From positions 3,534,001 to 3,598,000 of the forward strand of contig NZ_CP035807.1 of NCBI RefSeq assembly GCF_008329945.1: 64,000 nucleotides of DNA, read 5' to 3'. Each line of letters starts with the position of its first letter. Position 1 is the first letter of the stretch. Positions 1 to 8,625 of this stretch are shown here, in pieces. A model generated the notes under the pieces. That model ran no database searches. It saw nothing but the letters and a program-made list of their open reading frames with translations, and had not been told where the DNA came from. Source of the DNA: Thiospirochaeta perfilievii. Its GTDB lineage: Bacteria; Spirochaetota; Spirochaetia; DSM-2461. A program made the translations under genes and the position numbers.

Positions 1-228
1 GTGGGTACCGAAGTAGAATTCGATACTGTATTAATGATTGGTGGGGACAATAGTAAAATTGGAACACCATATGTGTCTGGTGCAAAAGTAAAAACTGTAA
101 TAGAGCACAATATCAAAGATAAGAAAGTTCGTGTTTTTAAATATAACAGAAGAAAAGCTTATAGAAGAACTCAAGGACATAGACAACAGTACTCTTTAAT
201 TAGAGTTTCTGACATTCTAGAGGCTTAA
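1..228 (+). CDS. rplU: 50S ribosomal protein L21 (5' end outside window)
   Basis: C-terminal 75 codons of L21, a large-subunit protein that binds 23S rRNA. Family proteins are about 103 residues, so roughly the first 28 codons lie before the window; the GTG at position 1 is an internal valine codon (VGTEVEFDTVL), not a start. The basic RRKAYRRTQGHRQ stretch and the ending IRVSDI are typical. The rplU-prp-rpmA-obgE order that follows confirms the call. Confidence 0.95.
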   Translation: MGTEVEFDTVLMIGGDNSKIGTPYVSGAKVKTVIEHNIKDKKVRVFKYNRRKAYRRTQGHRQQYSLIRVSDILEA

Positions 229-231
229 TAT

Positions 232-591
232 TTGATAGAAGTTATTTGCATTACAGAGGATTCTTATTTAACATATTTAAAAGTTTCCGGTCATGCAAGT
301 AAAGATCGAAATAATACTATTATTTGTTCAGCAGTTTCATGTTTAACAAGAACAGTATGTGAGATCACAACAAGGCTTAAGGGTGTTTCTTCTAAGTGTA
401 GTGCCCCCAATCCTGGTGATGTTTTATTAACTATTGAAAGAGTTAATGAAAACATTAAAGATAGATTCTGTGGTATAACAGATTACTTACTTATAGGAAT
501 TATAGGAGTAGTTAGAGATTACCCAGATTCTGTAACACTTAAAATTAATAATAAGGAATGGTACGATGGCTCACAAAAAAGGTGGTGGTAG
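232..591 (+). CDS. prp: ribosomal-processing cysteine protease Prp (YsxB family)
   Basis: 119 residues, TTG start three bases after the rplU stop. The family motif pair is present: catalytic His in SGHAS (about residue 21) and catalytic Cys in ICSAVS (about residue 33). In Firmicutes and some other phyla Prp removes an N-terminal extension from ribosomal protein L27, and it is encoded between rplU and rpmA as here. The oddity is that the L27 encoded next begins directly at the mature sequence, so the usual substrate extension is absent. The gene overlaps the start of rpmA by 26 bases, suggesting translational coupling. Family call is secure from motifs and context; the substrate in this organism is open. 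Confidence 0.85.
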   Translation: MIEVICITEDSYLTYLKVSGHASKDRNNTIICSAVSCLTRTVCEITTRLKGVSSKCSAPNPGDVLLTIERVNENIKDRFCGITDYLLIGIIGVVRDYPDSVTLKINNKEWYDGSQKRWW

Positions 592-820
592 TTCTAAAAA
601 TGGTCGAGATTCTCAATCTAAACGACTTGGTATAAAAAAATTTGGTGGCGAAGTTGTTAAAGCTGGTGAAATTATTGTAAGACAAAAGGGTACAAAAATT
701 TATCCAGGTGAAAACGTTGGATTGGGTCGAGATTACACTCTTTTTGCTAAAGAAGCAGGAAAAGTTGTTTTTGGAACTAAAAAGAACAAAAAGAATGTAT
801 CTATAGCTGTAGAGGCATAA
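566..820 (+). CDS. rpmA: 50S ribosomal protein L27
   Basis: 84 residues beginning [16 protein letters not shown], the conserved N-terminus that reaches the peptidyl-transferase centre. The [10 protein letters not shown] and VRQKGTK motifs are typical. No ATG, GTG or TTG lies in frame between the upstream stop (533) and this ATG, so the protein has no cleavable leader of the Firmicutes type. It overlaps prp at its 5' end and is followed 11 bases later by obgE. Confidence 0.97.
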   Translation: MAHKKGGGSSKNGRDSQSKRLGIKKFGGEVVKAGEIIVRQKGTKIYPGENVGLGRDYTLFAKEAGKVVFGTKKNKKNVSIAVEA

Positions 821-831
821 GGAAACTATAT

Positions 832-1818
832 TTGCGTGGTTTTATAGACGAAACTCGGATTGAAGTTTTCTCAGGAAACGGAGGTCCGGGTGCAGTCTCT
901 TTTCGAAGAGAGAAATACGTAGAAAAGGGTGGTCCCGATGGGGGCGATGGGGGAAAAGGCGGAAACGTTATTTTCCAAGTTAGAAGAAACCTAAAAACTT
1001 TTTCTCACCTTAATTCTAAACATACTTTTAAAGCTAAGAATGGTGGACAGGGTATGGGACGAAAAAAACACGGTGCCAATGGTGCCGATGTTCTTATTCA
1101 AGTTCCTCCTGGTACAATTATTAGGGATTATAACTCAAAAGAAGTGATTATTGATTTTTCTGATTCTACAGAAAAAGATTTTGTTTTTTTAGTTGGTGGA
1201 CGAGGTGGTCAAGGAAACTGGCACTTTAGATCTGCTAAAAGACAGCTTCCTCGTTTTGCTCAACCAGGTGAAGAGGGGGAATATCGAGAACTTCTTCTAG
1301 AATTGAATATGATAGCCGATCTTGGTTTTGTTGGTTTTCCTAATGCGGGGAAATCGAGTCTACTAAAAATGTTAACTAATGCGGATCCTAGGGTCGCAGA
1401 ATACGCTTTTACAACTAAAATACCTAACTTAGGAGTTATGAGAATTCACGATAAAGATGTGATATTGGCAGATATTCCAGGTATTATAGAAGGTGCCCAT
1501 AGGGGAACAGGATTAGGTATAAGGTTTTTAAAGCACATATCAAGAACAGCAGCTTTAGTTTTTATGGTGGATTTAAGTAATCCTGAATTCCTAACTCATT
1601 ATGAAAAACTCTTATTTGAAGTTGGAGAGTTTCAGCCTGAACTTTTAGAAAAACCTAGACTATTAATTGCTACTAAAACAGATATCGAAGGTACTGACGT
1701 AGCATTGAAAGAGTTAAAAGAAACATATCCTGATCTTGAAATTACAGCAATATCTGTTTTTGCTAGAACAGGAATTGAAGAGATAAAGAAGAAATTCTTT
1801 GACTTATCACATAAATGA
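832..1818 (+). CDS. obgE: GTPase Obg
   Basis: 328-residue Obg GTPase, involved in late 50S assembly and stress control. The glycine-rich Obg fold covers about residues 1-158 (FSGNGGPGAVSFRREK, GGPDGGDGGKGG). The G domain follows with Walker A GFPNAGKSS (about 167), switch II DIPGIIEGAHRGTGLG and the TKTD base-recognition motif. It lacks the extra C-terminal domain found in some Gram-positive Obg proteins. The TTG start is preceded by AAGGAAAC, and no better start lies nearby. It overlaps nadD by 4 bases, a typical coupled arrangement. Confidence 0.96.
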   Translation: MRGFIDETRIEVFSGNGGPGAVSFRREKYVEKGGPDGGDGGKGGNVIFQVRRNLKTFSHLNSKHTFKAKNGGQGMGRKKHGANGADVLIQVPPGTIIRDYNSKEVIIDFSDSTEKDFVFLVGGRGGQGNWHFRSAKRQLPRFAQPGEEGEYRELLLELNMIADLGFVGFPNAGKSSLLKMLTNADPRVAEYAFTTKIPNLGVMRIHDKDVILADIPGIIEGAHRGTGLGIRFLKHISRTAALVFMVDLSNPEFLTHYEKLLFEVGEFQPELLEKPRLLIATKTDIEGTDVALKELKETYPDLEITAISVFARTGIEEIKKKFFDLSHK

Positions 1819-2396
1819 AAATAGCTATTTTAGGGGGGACATTTAATCCTCCCCATTTTGGTCATCTTTTTTTTGCAAATGAAGTAAGGCAAAAATTTGG
1901 GTTTGATAAAATCATTTTCGTCCCAACATATATATCTCCCCACAAGCAATATAGTATATTATCAAGTTCTAAAGATAGGTTAGAAATGCTTAAATTAGCT
2001 ACTAAAGATATACCTTGGGCTCTAGTTTCTGATTGTGACATTAAACGAGGTGTTATTACTAGAACTGTGGATACAATTGATGATATCAATAAATTATACA
2101 ACTTAACTGATAAACCAAGTTTTATTATAGGAGATGATTTAGCTCCAACATTTCACTTATGGAAAAATCCCAAAGAGTTAGTAGAGAAGGCAAATATAAT
2201 AATTGGAGTACGAGAAAACCTAAGTTTCGACTTTAAATATAGCCATTCCCTTATTAAAAATAGAGTCTTCCCACTATCTTCATCTGAGATTAGAGAAAGA
2301 GTTTCTTCAGGTCTAGATATCGATTTCCTTTTACCAAAAGAAGTGATAGAATACATAAGAGAAAATGGATTATACAGAAGTAATAGTAAAGATTGA
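1815..2396 (+). CDS. nadD: nicotinate-nucleotide adenylyltransferase
   Basis: 193 residues. NadD transfers AMP from ATP to nicotinate mononucleotide in NAD synthesis. The nucleotidyltransferase signature GGTFNPPHFGHL is at residues 7-18 and the C-terminal SSSEIRERV matches the family ISSTxIR motif. Length is normal. The ATG overlaps the obgE stop (ATGA), and the 3' end overlaps yqeK by 32 bases; the nadD-yqeK pair is widespread in bacteria. Confidence 0.94.
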   Translation: MKIAILGGTFNPPHFGHLFFANEVRQKFGFDKIIFVPTYISPHKQYSILSSSKDRLEMLKLATKDIPWALVSDCDIKRGVITRTVDTIDDINKLYNLTDKPSFIIGDDLAPTFHLWKNPKELVEKANIIIGVRENLSFDFKYSHSLIKNRVFPLSSSEIRERVSSGLDIDFLLPKEVIEYIRENGLYRSNSKD

Positions 2397-2949
2397 TAAT
2401 TATTTAAAGAAAAATATAAGTGAGGGTAGGTATCTTCATTCAATAAAAGTTGCTGAAATGTCTTCTTTGATAGCAAAATTAACTAGAAATGATATGGATA
2501 TAGCTTATATTTCTGGTCTTGCCCACGATATTGCTAGAGAGTTTAAGGTAAGAGATTTAAAGGAACAAATTTCAAAGTTCAATATTTTTTCAGAAGAGTT
2601 TTTAAAAATGCCTCAACTTTATCATGGGCCAGTAGGTGCTGCTTTTGTAAAAGAAGAATTCTCTATTATTAACAGTGATATTTTAGAAGCAATAATGTTT
2701 CATACAGTAGGTTTTCCTAATATGTGTAATAATGCTAAAATTATATATGTTGCTGATTATATTTCCCTAGATAGAACCCATATAGATAAGGGACTAAGGG
2801 AAGCTATTTTAAATAAAAGTTTAGATAAAATGGTTTTGGATGTTATTAATCTTTCAAAGGATTTTTTAATTAGTAAGGGTAATTCCTTGGTTAAGGAGAC
2901 AGAGGATATGTATAAGAGTTTAATGGAGATTAATTTTGAAAAAAAATAA
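2365..2949 (+). CDS. yqeK: YqeK-family HD-domain hydrolase (likely Ap4A hydrolase)
   Basis: 194-residue HD-domain phosphohydrolase. Visible metal ligands are His in YLHSIKVAE, the HD pair in GLAHDIAR, and the later HGPVGA and MFHTVG histidines. YqeK proteins hydrolyse diadenosine tetraphosphate symmetrically and are regularly encoded next to nadD, as here. The start at 2365, inside nadD, gives the usual family N-terminus (a short helix before the RYxHS motif); the later Met at 2458 would delete the first metal ligand. Confidence 0.85.
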   Translation: MDYTEVIVKIDNYLKKNISEGRYLHSIKVAEMSSLIAKLTRNDMDIAYISGLAHDIAREFKVRDLKEQISKFNIFSEEFLKMPQLYHGPVGAAFVKEEFSIINSDILEAIMFHTVGFPNMCNNAKIIYVADYISLDRTHIDKGLREAILNKSLDKMVLDVINLSKDFLISKGNSLVKETEDMYKSLMEINFEKK

Positions 2950-4114
2950 AGAGTTTGATAAAAGCTTACTAATTTTATTAGCCATAATACTTATAACAGC
3001 AATGACAGCATTCTCCCTTTATTTAAATGTTCGAGTTGATAAAATATCCCAATTAGTTAAAGAGAAGGGTGTTATTAGTATTTTAATAACTATTGTTGAG
3101 GATAAAAAGCCATTATTAACCCAGGTTTTACTAATTAATACCGAGACTAACAAAGGTGCACTAATTGACGTTCCTGAAAACACTGGGACTATTATGTCCT
3201 CTATGAAAAGGTATTCTAGGGTTGACTCTATTTATAATGAACAAGGTGTTGATGTCTTTAGGGATAAAATCGGAGAGATTTTAGCTGTAGATTTACCATA
3301 TCACTTGGTTATAGAAAAAAACAACTTCTCCCAATTAGTAGATCTTTTTGATGGATTAGATATTTTTATTTCAAAGGCTTTAGAGGATAATACTACCCAC
3401 TACAGTATACCTTCTGGAAGTGTTGTTCTTGAAGGTGATAAAGTACTTCAGTACTTAGATTTAGAAATATCTACAGAGCATAAGACTGGTAAAGTTAGTC
3501 GTAAACAAAAAATAATGCAGAGCTTTTTAATGCAGGTTAAAAAGTATTCAAAAAAAATTGTAATAGAAAAAAACTTAGTTCAAATATCAGAAAAAATAAG
3601 AACTAATTTGGATATGAACTCCTTAAAAAAATTGTTTGATTATCTAGGCCAATTAGAAGTGGACAGACTTGTTTTGCAGGGGATATTAGGGGAGAGTAAA
3701 ATTGTTAGTGGTGATGAACTAATCTTCCCTTACAATAATGAGAATCTTATTAAAGTAAAGGTGAAAATGATACTGATAAATCTTAGTAACCCTGAGGTTA
3801 TTAGTGATGAAAAAATTAATTTTAATATAGAAGTTTTAAATGGAACAAATGTTCCAGGATTAGCATCCCGTGCTGCTAACCATCTAAGTAGTTTTGGTTA
3901 TACTATTTCAGGTATTGGCAATGCAGAACGTGGGGATGAAGAGCATGAGTTTACCAGTATACTTATTAGAAAAGATAATAGGGAAGCTGCAGAAGCTATA
4001 GGCGAGTTGATCAATTGTGATTATATACACTCTCAAGTAGAAGAGGGAATAGATGATACAATTGATTTTACAATCATATTAGGAAAGGATTTTGATGGAA
4101 AACGTTGTAATTAA
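2936..4114 (+). CDS. LytR-CpsA-Psr (LCP) family membrane protein with LytR C-terminal domain, degenerate active site
   Basis: 392 residues with a single N-terminal membrane anchor (about residues 9-29), an LCP-like domain (about 45-210) and a LytR_C domain (about 295-390, starting NIEVLNGTNVPGLASRAA). LCP enzymes transfer lipid-linked glycopolymers to the cell wall. Here the usual DTM and IPRD motifs are replaced by TQVL and VPENT, so catalytic Asp and Arg residues appear missing, although the later basic motif (SRKQKIMQ) remains. It may be a non-catalytic or altered family member. TTG start, overlapping yqeK by 14 bases. Spirochaete rplU-rsfS operons often have such a gene just before rsfS. 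Confidence 0.75.
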   Translation: MKKNKEFDKSLLILLAIILITAMTAFSLYLNVRVDKISQLVKEKGVISILITIVEDKKPLLTQVLLINTETNKGALIDVPENTGTIMSSMKRYSRVDSIYNEQGVDVFRDKIGEILAVDLPYHLVIEKNNFSQLVDLFDGLDIFISKALEDNTTHYSIPSGSVVLEGDKVLQYLDLEISTEHKTGKVSRKQKIMQSFLMQVKKYSKKIVIEKNLVQISEKIRTNLDMNSLKKLFDYLGQLEVDRLVLQGILGESKIVSGDELIFPYNNENLIKVKVKMILINLSNPEVISDEKINFNIEVLNGTNVPGLASRAANHLSSFGYTISGIGNAERGDEEHEFTSILIRKDNREAAEAIGELINCDYIHSQVEEGIDDTIDFTIILGKDFDGKRCN

Positions 4115-4460
4115 TGATGTGTTAACATTAGCAAAAGAGATTGAAGGGTTAAAGGGTAGTAATACATTAGCTCTTAATTTAATGGAACACTGTTCATGGA
4201 CAAGTTATTTTATAATAACAACATGTAGTAGTAATGCCCACTTAAAGGGTGTTGTAAATGAAATAAGAGGGAAAATTCACTCTATGGGATACTCTATAAA
4301 GCAAAATAGAAAGAATACTGGTGATAGTAACTGGGTTCTTCTTGACTGTGGAGACTTTATTATTCATCTTATGAATGACGAATTAAGAGAGTACTACAAT
4401 CTAGAAGAACTATGGAAAGATTCAGAAGTTGTTTACTCTTCATCTTCCAATGTATCATAG
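4095..4460 (+). CDS. rsfS: ribosomal silencing factor RsfS
   Basis: RsfS (Iojap/YbeB family) binds L14 on the large subunit and blocks subunit joining. Matching parts are the N-terminal ALNLMEHCSWTSYFIITTCSSN strand-helix region, NWVLLDCGDFIIHLM, and the closing YYNLEELW motif. I place the start at ATG 4095, preceded by AGGAAAGGA; an in-frame TTG at 4092 lies closer to that site. It closes the rplU operon. The last 28 bases overlap an oppositely oriented gene, leaving no room for a conventional terminator. Confidence 0.92.
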   Translation: MENVVINDVLTLAKEIEGLKGSNTLALNLMEHCSWTSYFIITTCSSNAHLKGVVNEIRGKIHSMGYSIKQNRKNTGDSNWVLLDCGDFIIHLMNDELREYYNLEELWKDSEVVYSSSSNVS

Positions 4461-4717
4461 TGATCCGCTTCTTCTTGATCTATAATACTTAAGTTATCGA
4501 TAATATCTGGGTCAACTGGCTCAGGTATGTCACTCTCCATCTCATCTTCAAAATCTTCATATTCATCCTCTATGGATTCATCTAAGACAATGCCATCATC
4601 TAAAATAGAATAACTATCATCTACTTCTTCGTAGTGATCATCTTCGCTATCACTGTATAAAAATTCATTTGAAGAAAACCCCATCTGTTTTTGACTGATC
4701 GATAAACCTGAAAACAT
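4433..4717 (-). CDS. small highly acidic protein, unknown function
   Basis: 94 residues, about one third Asp or Glu, with almost no basic residues after the first dozen. No signal peptide or known domain is recognised. The reading is supported by a good ribosome-binding site (AAGAGGAATATT before the ATG, on the minus strand) and by its place as a separate transcript upstream of nothing else. Its 3' end overlaps rsfS tail-to-tail. Composition suggests an intrinsically disordered or DNA-mimic-like protein, but that is inference only. Confidence 0.6.
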   Translation of the reverse strand: MFSGLSISQKQMGFSSNEFLYSDSEDDHYEEVDDSYSILDDGIVLDESIEDEYEDFEDEMESDIPEPVDPDIIDNLSIIDQEEADHYDTLEDEE

Positions 4718-4790
4718 AATATTCCTCTTATTAGAAAGTTAATATGAATATATTTATAATACATTGTCATTGTCAATAAGGTTTTCTTAA

Positions 4791-5267
4791 TTAAGTGATA
4801 TTAATGCAAATAAAGATTTTAAAAGTACCAAAAGCATCATTAATGTAGTATGTTTGGGAGACATCATAGTCTGAAACGCTAGAATATATCGAACTTCCAA
4901 CTATTATAGATGGAGGAGTTATATTTGAGTCTAAGCCAATACTAGAAAGGTGAATTGTAGATCTACCGGAAATTTGATTAGTTATTTCACAAAATGTAGA
5001 CTTGTGGAAGTCTCCAAAGCTTGATGAATCTATCTCCATACCAATATAATCAGCTAAAATATTAACAAAATTTGTAGCACTTTCAAAATCTGTTTGCAAC
5101 ATTAAATATCCGTGCAATCTTCCTGTAAACCCAATAGTGATTAATATGGAAGACTCAATATCTCTCTCTTCTAGACTTATCGTTGCATTATGGAAACCTG
5201 ATTCATTCATTATCTCAGATATTGATTTTTTGAAACATTCTAATGCCTCTTCAGATATTTTACTCAT
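4791..5267 (-). CDS. CheX/CheC-like chemotaxis phosphatase domain protein
   Basis: 158 residues consistent with a single CheX-type domain. CheX dephosphorylates CheY-P in spirochaetes and others. The active-site helix signature E-x-x-N is visible in FCEITNQISGRS (about residues 92-103), with the hydrophobic strand pattern LITIGFTGRLHGYLMLQ ahead of it (about 48-64). No cheA or cheY is nearby, so it is an orphan copy. The minus-strand start lacks a clear Shine-Dalgarno sequence. It could instead belong to the broader CheX-like domain found in other signalling proteins. Confidence 0.7.
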   Translation of the reverse strand: MSKISEEALECFKKSISEIMNESGFHNATISLEERDIESSILITIGFTGRLHGYLMLQTDFESATNFVNILADYIGMEIDSSSFGDFHKSTFCEITNQISGRSTIHLSSIGLDSNITPPSIIVGSSIYSSVSDYDVSQTYYINDAFGTFKIFICINIT

Positions 5268-5438
5268 AATAGAATTATAGGAAGTAAATTTTTAGTTGTC
5301 AAACGTATAATATTTTTTTTATTACAATCTGTTTTTGTGGGTTCTAGGGATTAAATGAGTAGAGTAAAGTTGTTTTAAGTAAATTGAGCACTAAAGCTGC
5401 TTTCGGCCTCTCATTAGGCGATTATTAGCCATATTTAG

Positions 5439-5501
5439 AGTTTTTAAGGTGATGCCCTGATCATATAACAATAAATGATCACTCTACAGAGATTAAAAAC
5501 T
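5439..5501. promoter_or_regulatory. nested inverted repeat in leader of the sugar-binding protein gene
   Basis: An outer 9-bp stem (AGTTTTTAA at 5439, TTAAAAACT at 5493) encloses a 7-bp stem (TGATCAT at 5458, ATGATCA at 5475). It ends 35 bases before the start codon of the binding-protein gene. The rest of the 268-base gap (5268-5438) contains weaker hairpins such as GGCGATTATTAGCC and no open frame I would call. It could be an mRNA leader structure or an operator; which one cannot be decided from sequence. Confidence 0.4.
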
Positions 5502-5535
5502 AGAATCTTTAACTTTTTTATACTAAAGTTTAATT

Positions 5536-6444
5536 ATGAAAAGATATGTATTCATTATTCTCTGTTTAGCACCATTATTAAATTTATACACCGAAGATGT
5601 GGCTGTTATTACTGCTGGTGGTGGGAAGTTTTTTTGGAATGAGATTATTAAGGGAGCATTACAAGCTGGGGAGGATTATAACCTTACTATCTATTCAAGA
5701 GGTCCATCAGATGAACAAAATTATCAGAGCCAAAATGCAGCTATAAGTACCGCAATTGAAAGGGGGTGTAAAATTATACTATTAGCTCCAACTTCAAAAG
5801 AGCAAAGAGTCTTTATTAAGGATTTAAAGGATAAAGGGTATCCTACTATATTTATCGATAGGGATATAGGTGGAGATAGGGTAGCTCTTATTGAAACTGA
5901 CAACTATAGTGCAGGAGTTCTAGCTGGAAAAAAGATGGTAAAAGCTTTAAATGGTAAGGGCAGAGTTGCTATTTTACGGATGGCAAAGGGTCTACTATCA
6001 ACTACAGATAGGGAAGAAGGGTTTAAAAAAACAGTTACTGAGTTAGGACTTGAAGTTGTTTTCGATGATTATATAGGGGTTGATGTAGGTGTTGGTAGAA
6101 AAAACTCATATGATATATTAGAAAAACTCCCTGAAATAGATGGAGTATTTACTCCTAATGAGTCTACTACAATATCCACCATAGTTTCTTTAAGAAGATT
6201 ACATAGGGAAGGTGATATTATTCACATTGGTTTTGATACTTCTGATCTAATATATAGAGCAATTGAGTCTAAAGATATATACGGAGTTATTATTCAGAAA
6301 CCTTTTGATATTGGTTATAATGGAGTTAAAGAAGCTAGTAAATATTTAAATGGCTTAACAGAAATTGAAGGTTATAAAACTGGATTTGACTTTATAAACT
6401 TTTTAAATATATCTGATCATCTAGCAGATAATGACAGAGATTAA
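5536..6444 (+). CDS. periplasmic sugar-binding protein (Peripla_BP_4 / ribose-binding type)
   Basis: 302 residues: signal peptide about 1-19 (MKRYVFIILCLAPLLNLYT), then a type-I periplasmic binding fold. Landmarks are the N-terminal FWNEIIKGALQAGEDYN helix, the ILLAPTS strand-loop, FIDRDIGGD, the TDNYSAGVLAGKKMV hinge helix, and FTPNESTT with HIGFDTSD in the second lobe. These proteins bind sugars or autoinducer-like ligands. No ABC ATPase or permease genes are adjacent; the next gene is a membrane histidine kinase 33 bases away. It may therefore feed a sensor instead of a transporter, which is inference from context. Confidence 0.85.
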   Translation: MKRYVFIILCLAPLLNLYTEDVAVITAGGGKFFWNEIIKGALQAGEDYNLTIYSRGPSDEQNYQSQNAAISTAIERGCKIILLAPTSKEQRVFIKDLKDKGYPTIFIDRDIGGDRVALIETDNYSAGVLAGKKMVKALNGKGRVAILRMAKGLLSTTDREEGFKKTVTELGLEVVFDDYIGVDVGVGRKNSYDILEKLPEIDGVFTPNESTTISTIVSLRRLHREGDIIHIGFDTSDLIYRAIESKDIYGVIIQKPFDIGYNGVKEASKYLNGLTEIEGYKTGFDFINFLNISDHLADNDRD

Positions 6445-6477
6445 ACATCTATATTTATGTAGATTTGGAGTGTAAAT

Positions 6478-7732
6478 TGAAAAAAAAGAGTTATAATGAA
6501 AAAAATATACTTTCCATAATACTTATAGTTTTTATAATAGCAAATTTTTTGGTGGGTTCCAACTACTAACAACAAATAGCGATAGAGTATATATATCAGT
6601 TATTCCAACAATTTTTATCCAATTCTCTCTTTTGATTATAAGTAAAAAAATTAGGACAGAAATAACAGCTACAATAATTGGATTATCCCTAGTATATACT
6701 TCAATTACAACTGTAATATTTGGGGATATTTCTAAGGAGTATAATAACCCTCTAATTCCTATTATTATGGGAATCGTAATTGTAGGTGTCTTTTCATATA
6801 GAAAAAGGTTAACTATTTCAATAATTATCTTATCAGTAGGCACCATGATTTTTTATCTATTTAAGCAGTTAGAATTAGATCCAACTGATGCAGTTTATGG
6901 AACAATTATCGCCTATATCTTAAACTTTGTAATTATATCTGCTATATCAATAAACTCAACTATAATGAATTTTAAAAGATATAAACTATCATTACAAATT
7001 GAATCAACTAATAAAAGAATGTTAGCTGGAGAGAAACTTAAAGGGTCAGAGATTATTATGCCAGCTATATCCCATGAAATATCAGGACCTTTAAGTAACT
7101 CTAGATTGGTTGCAGAGGTTTTATCAAATGAGATATCAGCATTAAAATTAAATTATATTCATGGTGTCAAAGAGTCTTTAAATATACTCTTTGACTCTCT
7201 AGATAGAGCAAATAATGTAATAAATAGGTATAAAAATATTTCAAGGAAAAATGATGTTACCAATCCTGCTATTTCAATTATTAAGTTAATTGATATGGTT
7301 AAAGATAGCTTAAATCTCTCACAGAATCTAGATTTTATTATAAATATTAACTCTTTAGATGATATGAATATAGTTAGTGGATCAGCTTTTATTCCAATTT
7401 TAAGAGATATATTTGAAAATTCTATAGTTCATTGTGGGGGAAATAGTACTACAGTTATAACTATATCTTGGAACTATATAAATGGCTCTAACCTTTGGGA
7501 AATTATTATTACTGACAACGGATCTACTGTTGATAAAAATATAAGTAAATACCTTGAACAACCCGTTCTTAAGAGTCAAAATGGTGTATCTAAAACCACT
7601 CTAGGGCTTTATTTTAGTAGACTAAGACTTGAACATGAATTTGGTGCTAAAATTTATTGTGATGAATCAAATAAACAGGGTACAAAAATCGTAATATTAA
7701 TGCCAGCTAGTTTTATTGAGATTCCTAAATAA
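6478..7732 (+). CDS. membrane histidine kinase-like sensor, 5' end broken by an apparent +1 frameshift
   Basis: A TTG start at 6478, preceded by GGAG, encodes MKKKSYNEKN and a first membrane helix. It runs into a stop at 6568-6570. The neighbouring frame is open from 6500 and continues the same membrane protein, so one surplus base in the T6 tract at 6545-6550 explains the break. The intact protein would have about six transmembrane helices and then a kinase core: H-box AISHEISGPLSN, N-box LRDIFENSIVH, G1 ITDNGS and a GLYFSRL G2-like segment. An uninterrupted frame beginning at TTG 6632 covers most of it. No response regulator is adjacent; the binding protein upstream is a plausible partner. 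It may be a sequencing error, a pseudogene or real recoding. Confidence 0.7.
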
Positions 7733-7747
7733 TATTTAAGATGAAAG

Positions 7748-8491
7748 TTAATCTAAAAATACTCTGTTAATAATTAAAGTTTCATCACTATTAGTCATAT
7801 AGTATAAAATATTTTCTTTCAATCTATAATATTTAAAGCCCATATTATCTTCTAACTCTATAGTTGTGTAACTCTGTGATGTTTTTGACTTAACTATTCT
7901 ATTCCCCAACCTATCTATCCAGTATAAGTAGTCTCCACTGTTTCCAATGTAATATGCATCTATTCCTTTATTAAAAAAGTTATAGTTAATTGGTAAAATC
8001 TTTTCTTTTAATATAAACATTGGGTAGTTCTCTTTATCTCCTAATCTTCCAATATCTAAAAGTCTTTTTGAGTCTAAAACAACTGTCTTTTTATCTTTAT
8101 TATATATTTCTGGTAGCTCTAAGTAGATAAAATCATTATCAGAATAGATAAACTTAGGTATACAACCAATTGGAAAATTTCTTTGTGCCATAAGTGACCC
8201 TGATCTATTAAATAGGTATAAAACATAGTTATTATATATTAGATATTCACTCTTTTTTACTTCAAAGTAGTTATTTTTAGGTAGTAGTTTTTCTGACAAT
8301 GTAATGGTCTTTATAATTTTACTACTCTTAATTATTGAAATAGTTTTACTATCCATTGAGGGGATGTGTAAAAAGCCGTCAGAATCTATGTCGAAAAAAA
8401 TATCATTCAATTTATAGTTTTTAGTATCCTTTACTATTTTCTGAGGAAATATATCTAAAGCTATTAATAATAAAATAAGAAGTATTTTCAT
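7748..8491 (-). CDS. exported protein of unknown function, beta-propeller-like
   Basis: 247 residues with a short signal peptide (about 1-17, MKILLILLLIALDIFPQ). The rest alternates short strands with turns such as DIDSDGFLHIPSMD and YYIGNSGDYLYWIDRLGNRIVK, which resembles one face of a propeller fold. It is convergent with the kinase (15 bases apart) and divergent from the next gene, with which it shares a 134-base control region. No family is recognised. Confidence 0.6.
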   Translation of the reverse strand: MKILLILLLIALDIFPQKIVKDTKNYKLNDIFFDIDSDGFLHIPSMDSKTISIIKSSKIIKTITLSEKLLPKNNYFEVKKSEYLIYNNYVLYLFNRSGSLMAQRNFPIGCIPKFIYSDNDFIYLELPEIYNKDKKTVVLDSKRLLDIGRLGDKENYPMFILKEKILPINYNFFNKGIDAYYIGNSGDYLYWIDRLGNRIVKSKTSQSYTTIELEDNMGFKYYRLKENILYYMTNSDETLIINRVFLD

Positions 8492-8625
8492 TTCTATATC
8501 TTAAGTTCATAAAGTGGGATAAATCAATAATAAAAAAATATTATTCGGAAATTATATGTTTTTTGAAGTTAAGGCCAAATATTAACTATAGGAGGAGTTA
8601 CAAAGTCAAATATAAGTAGGTTGTT

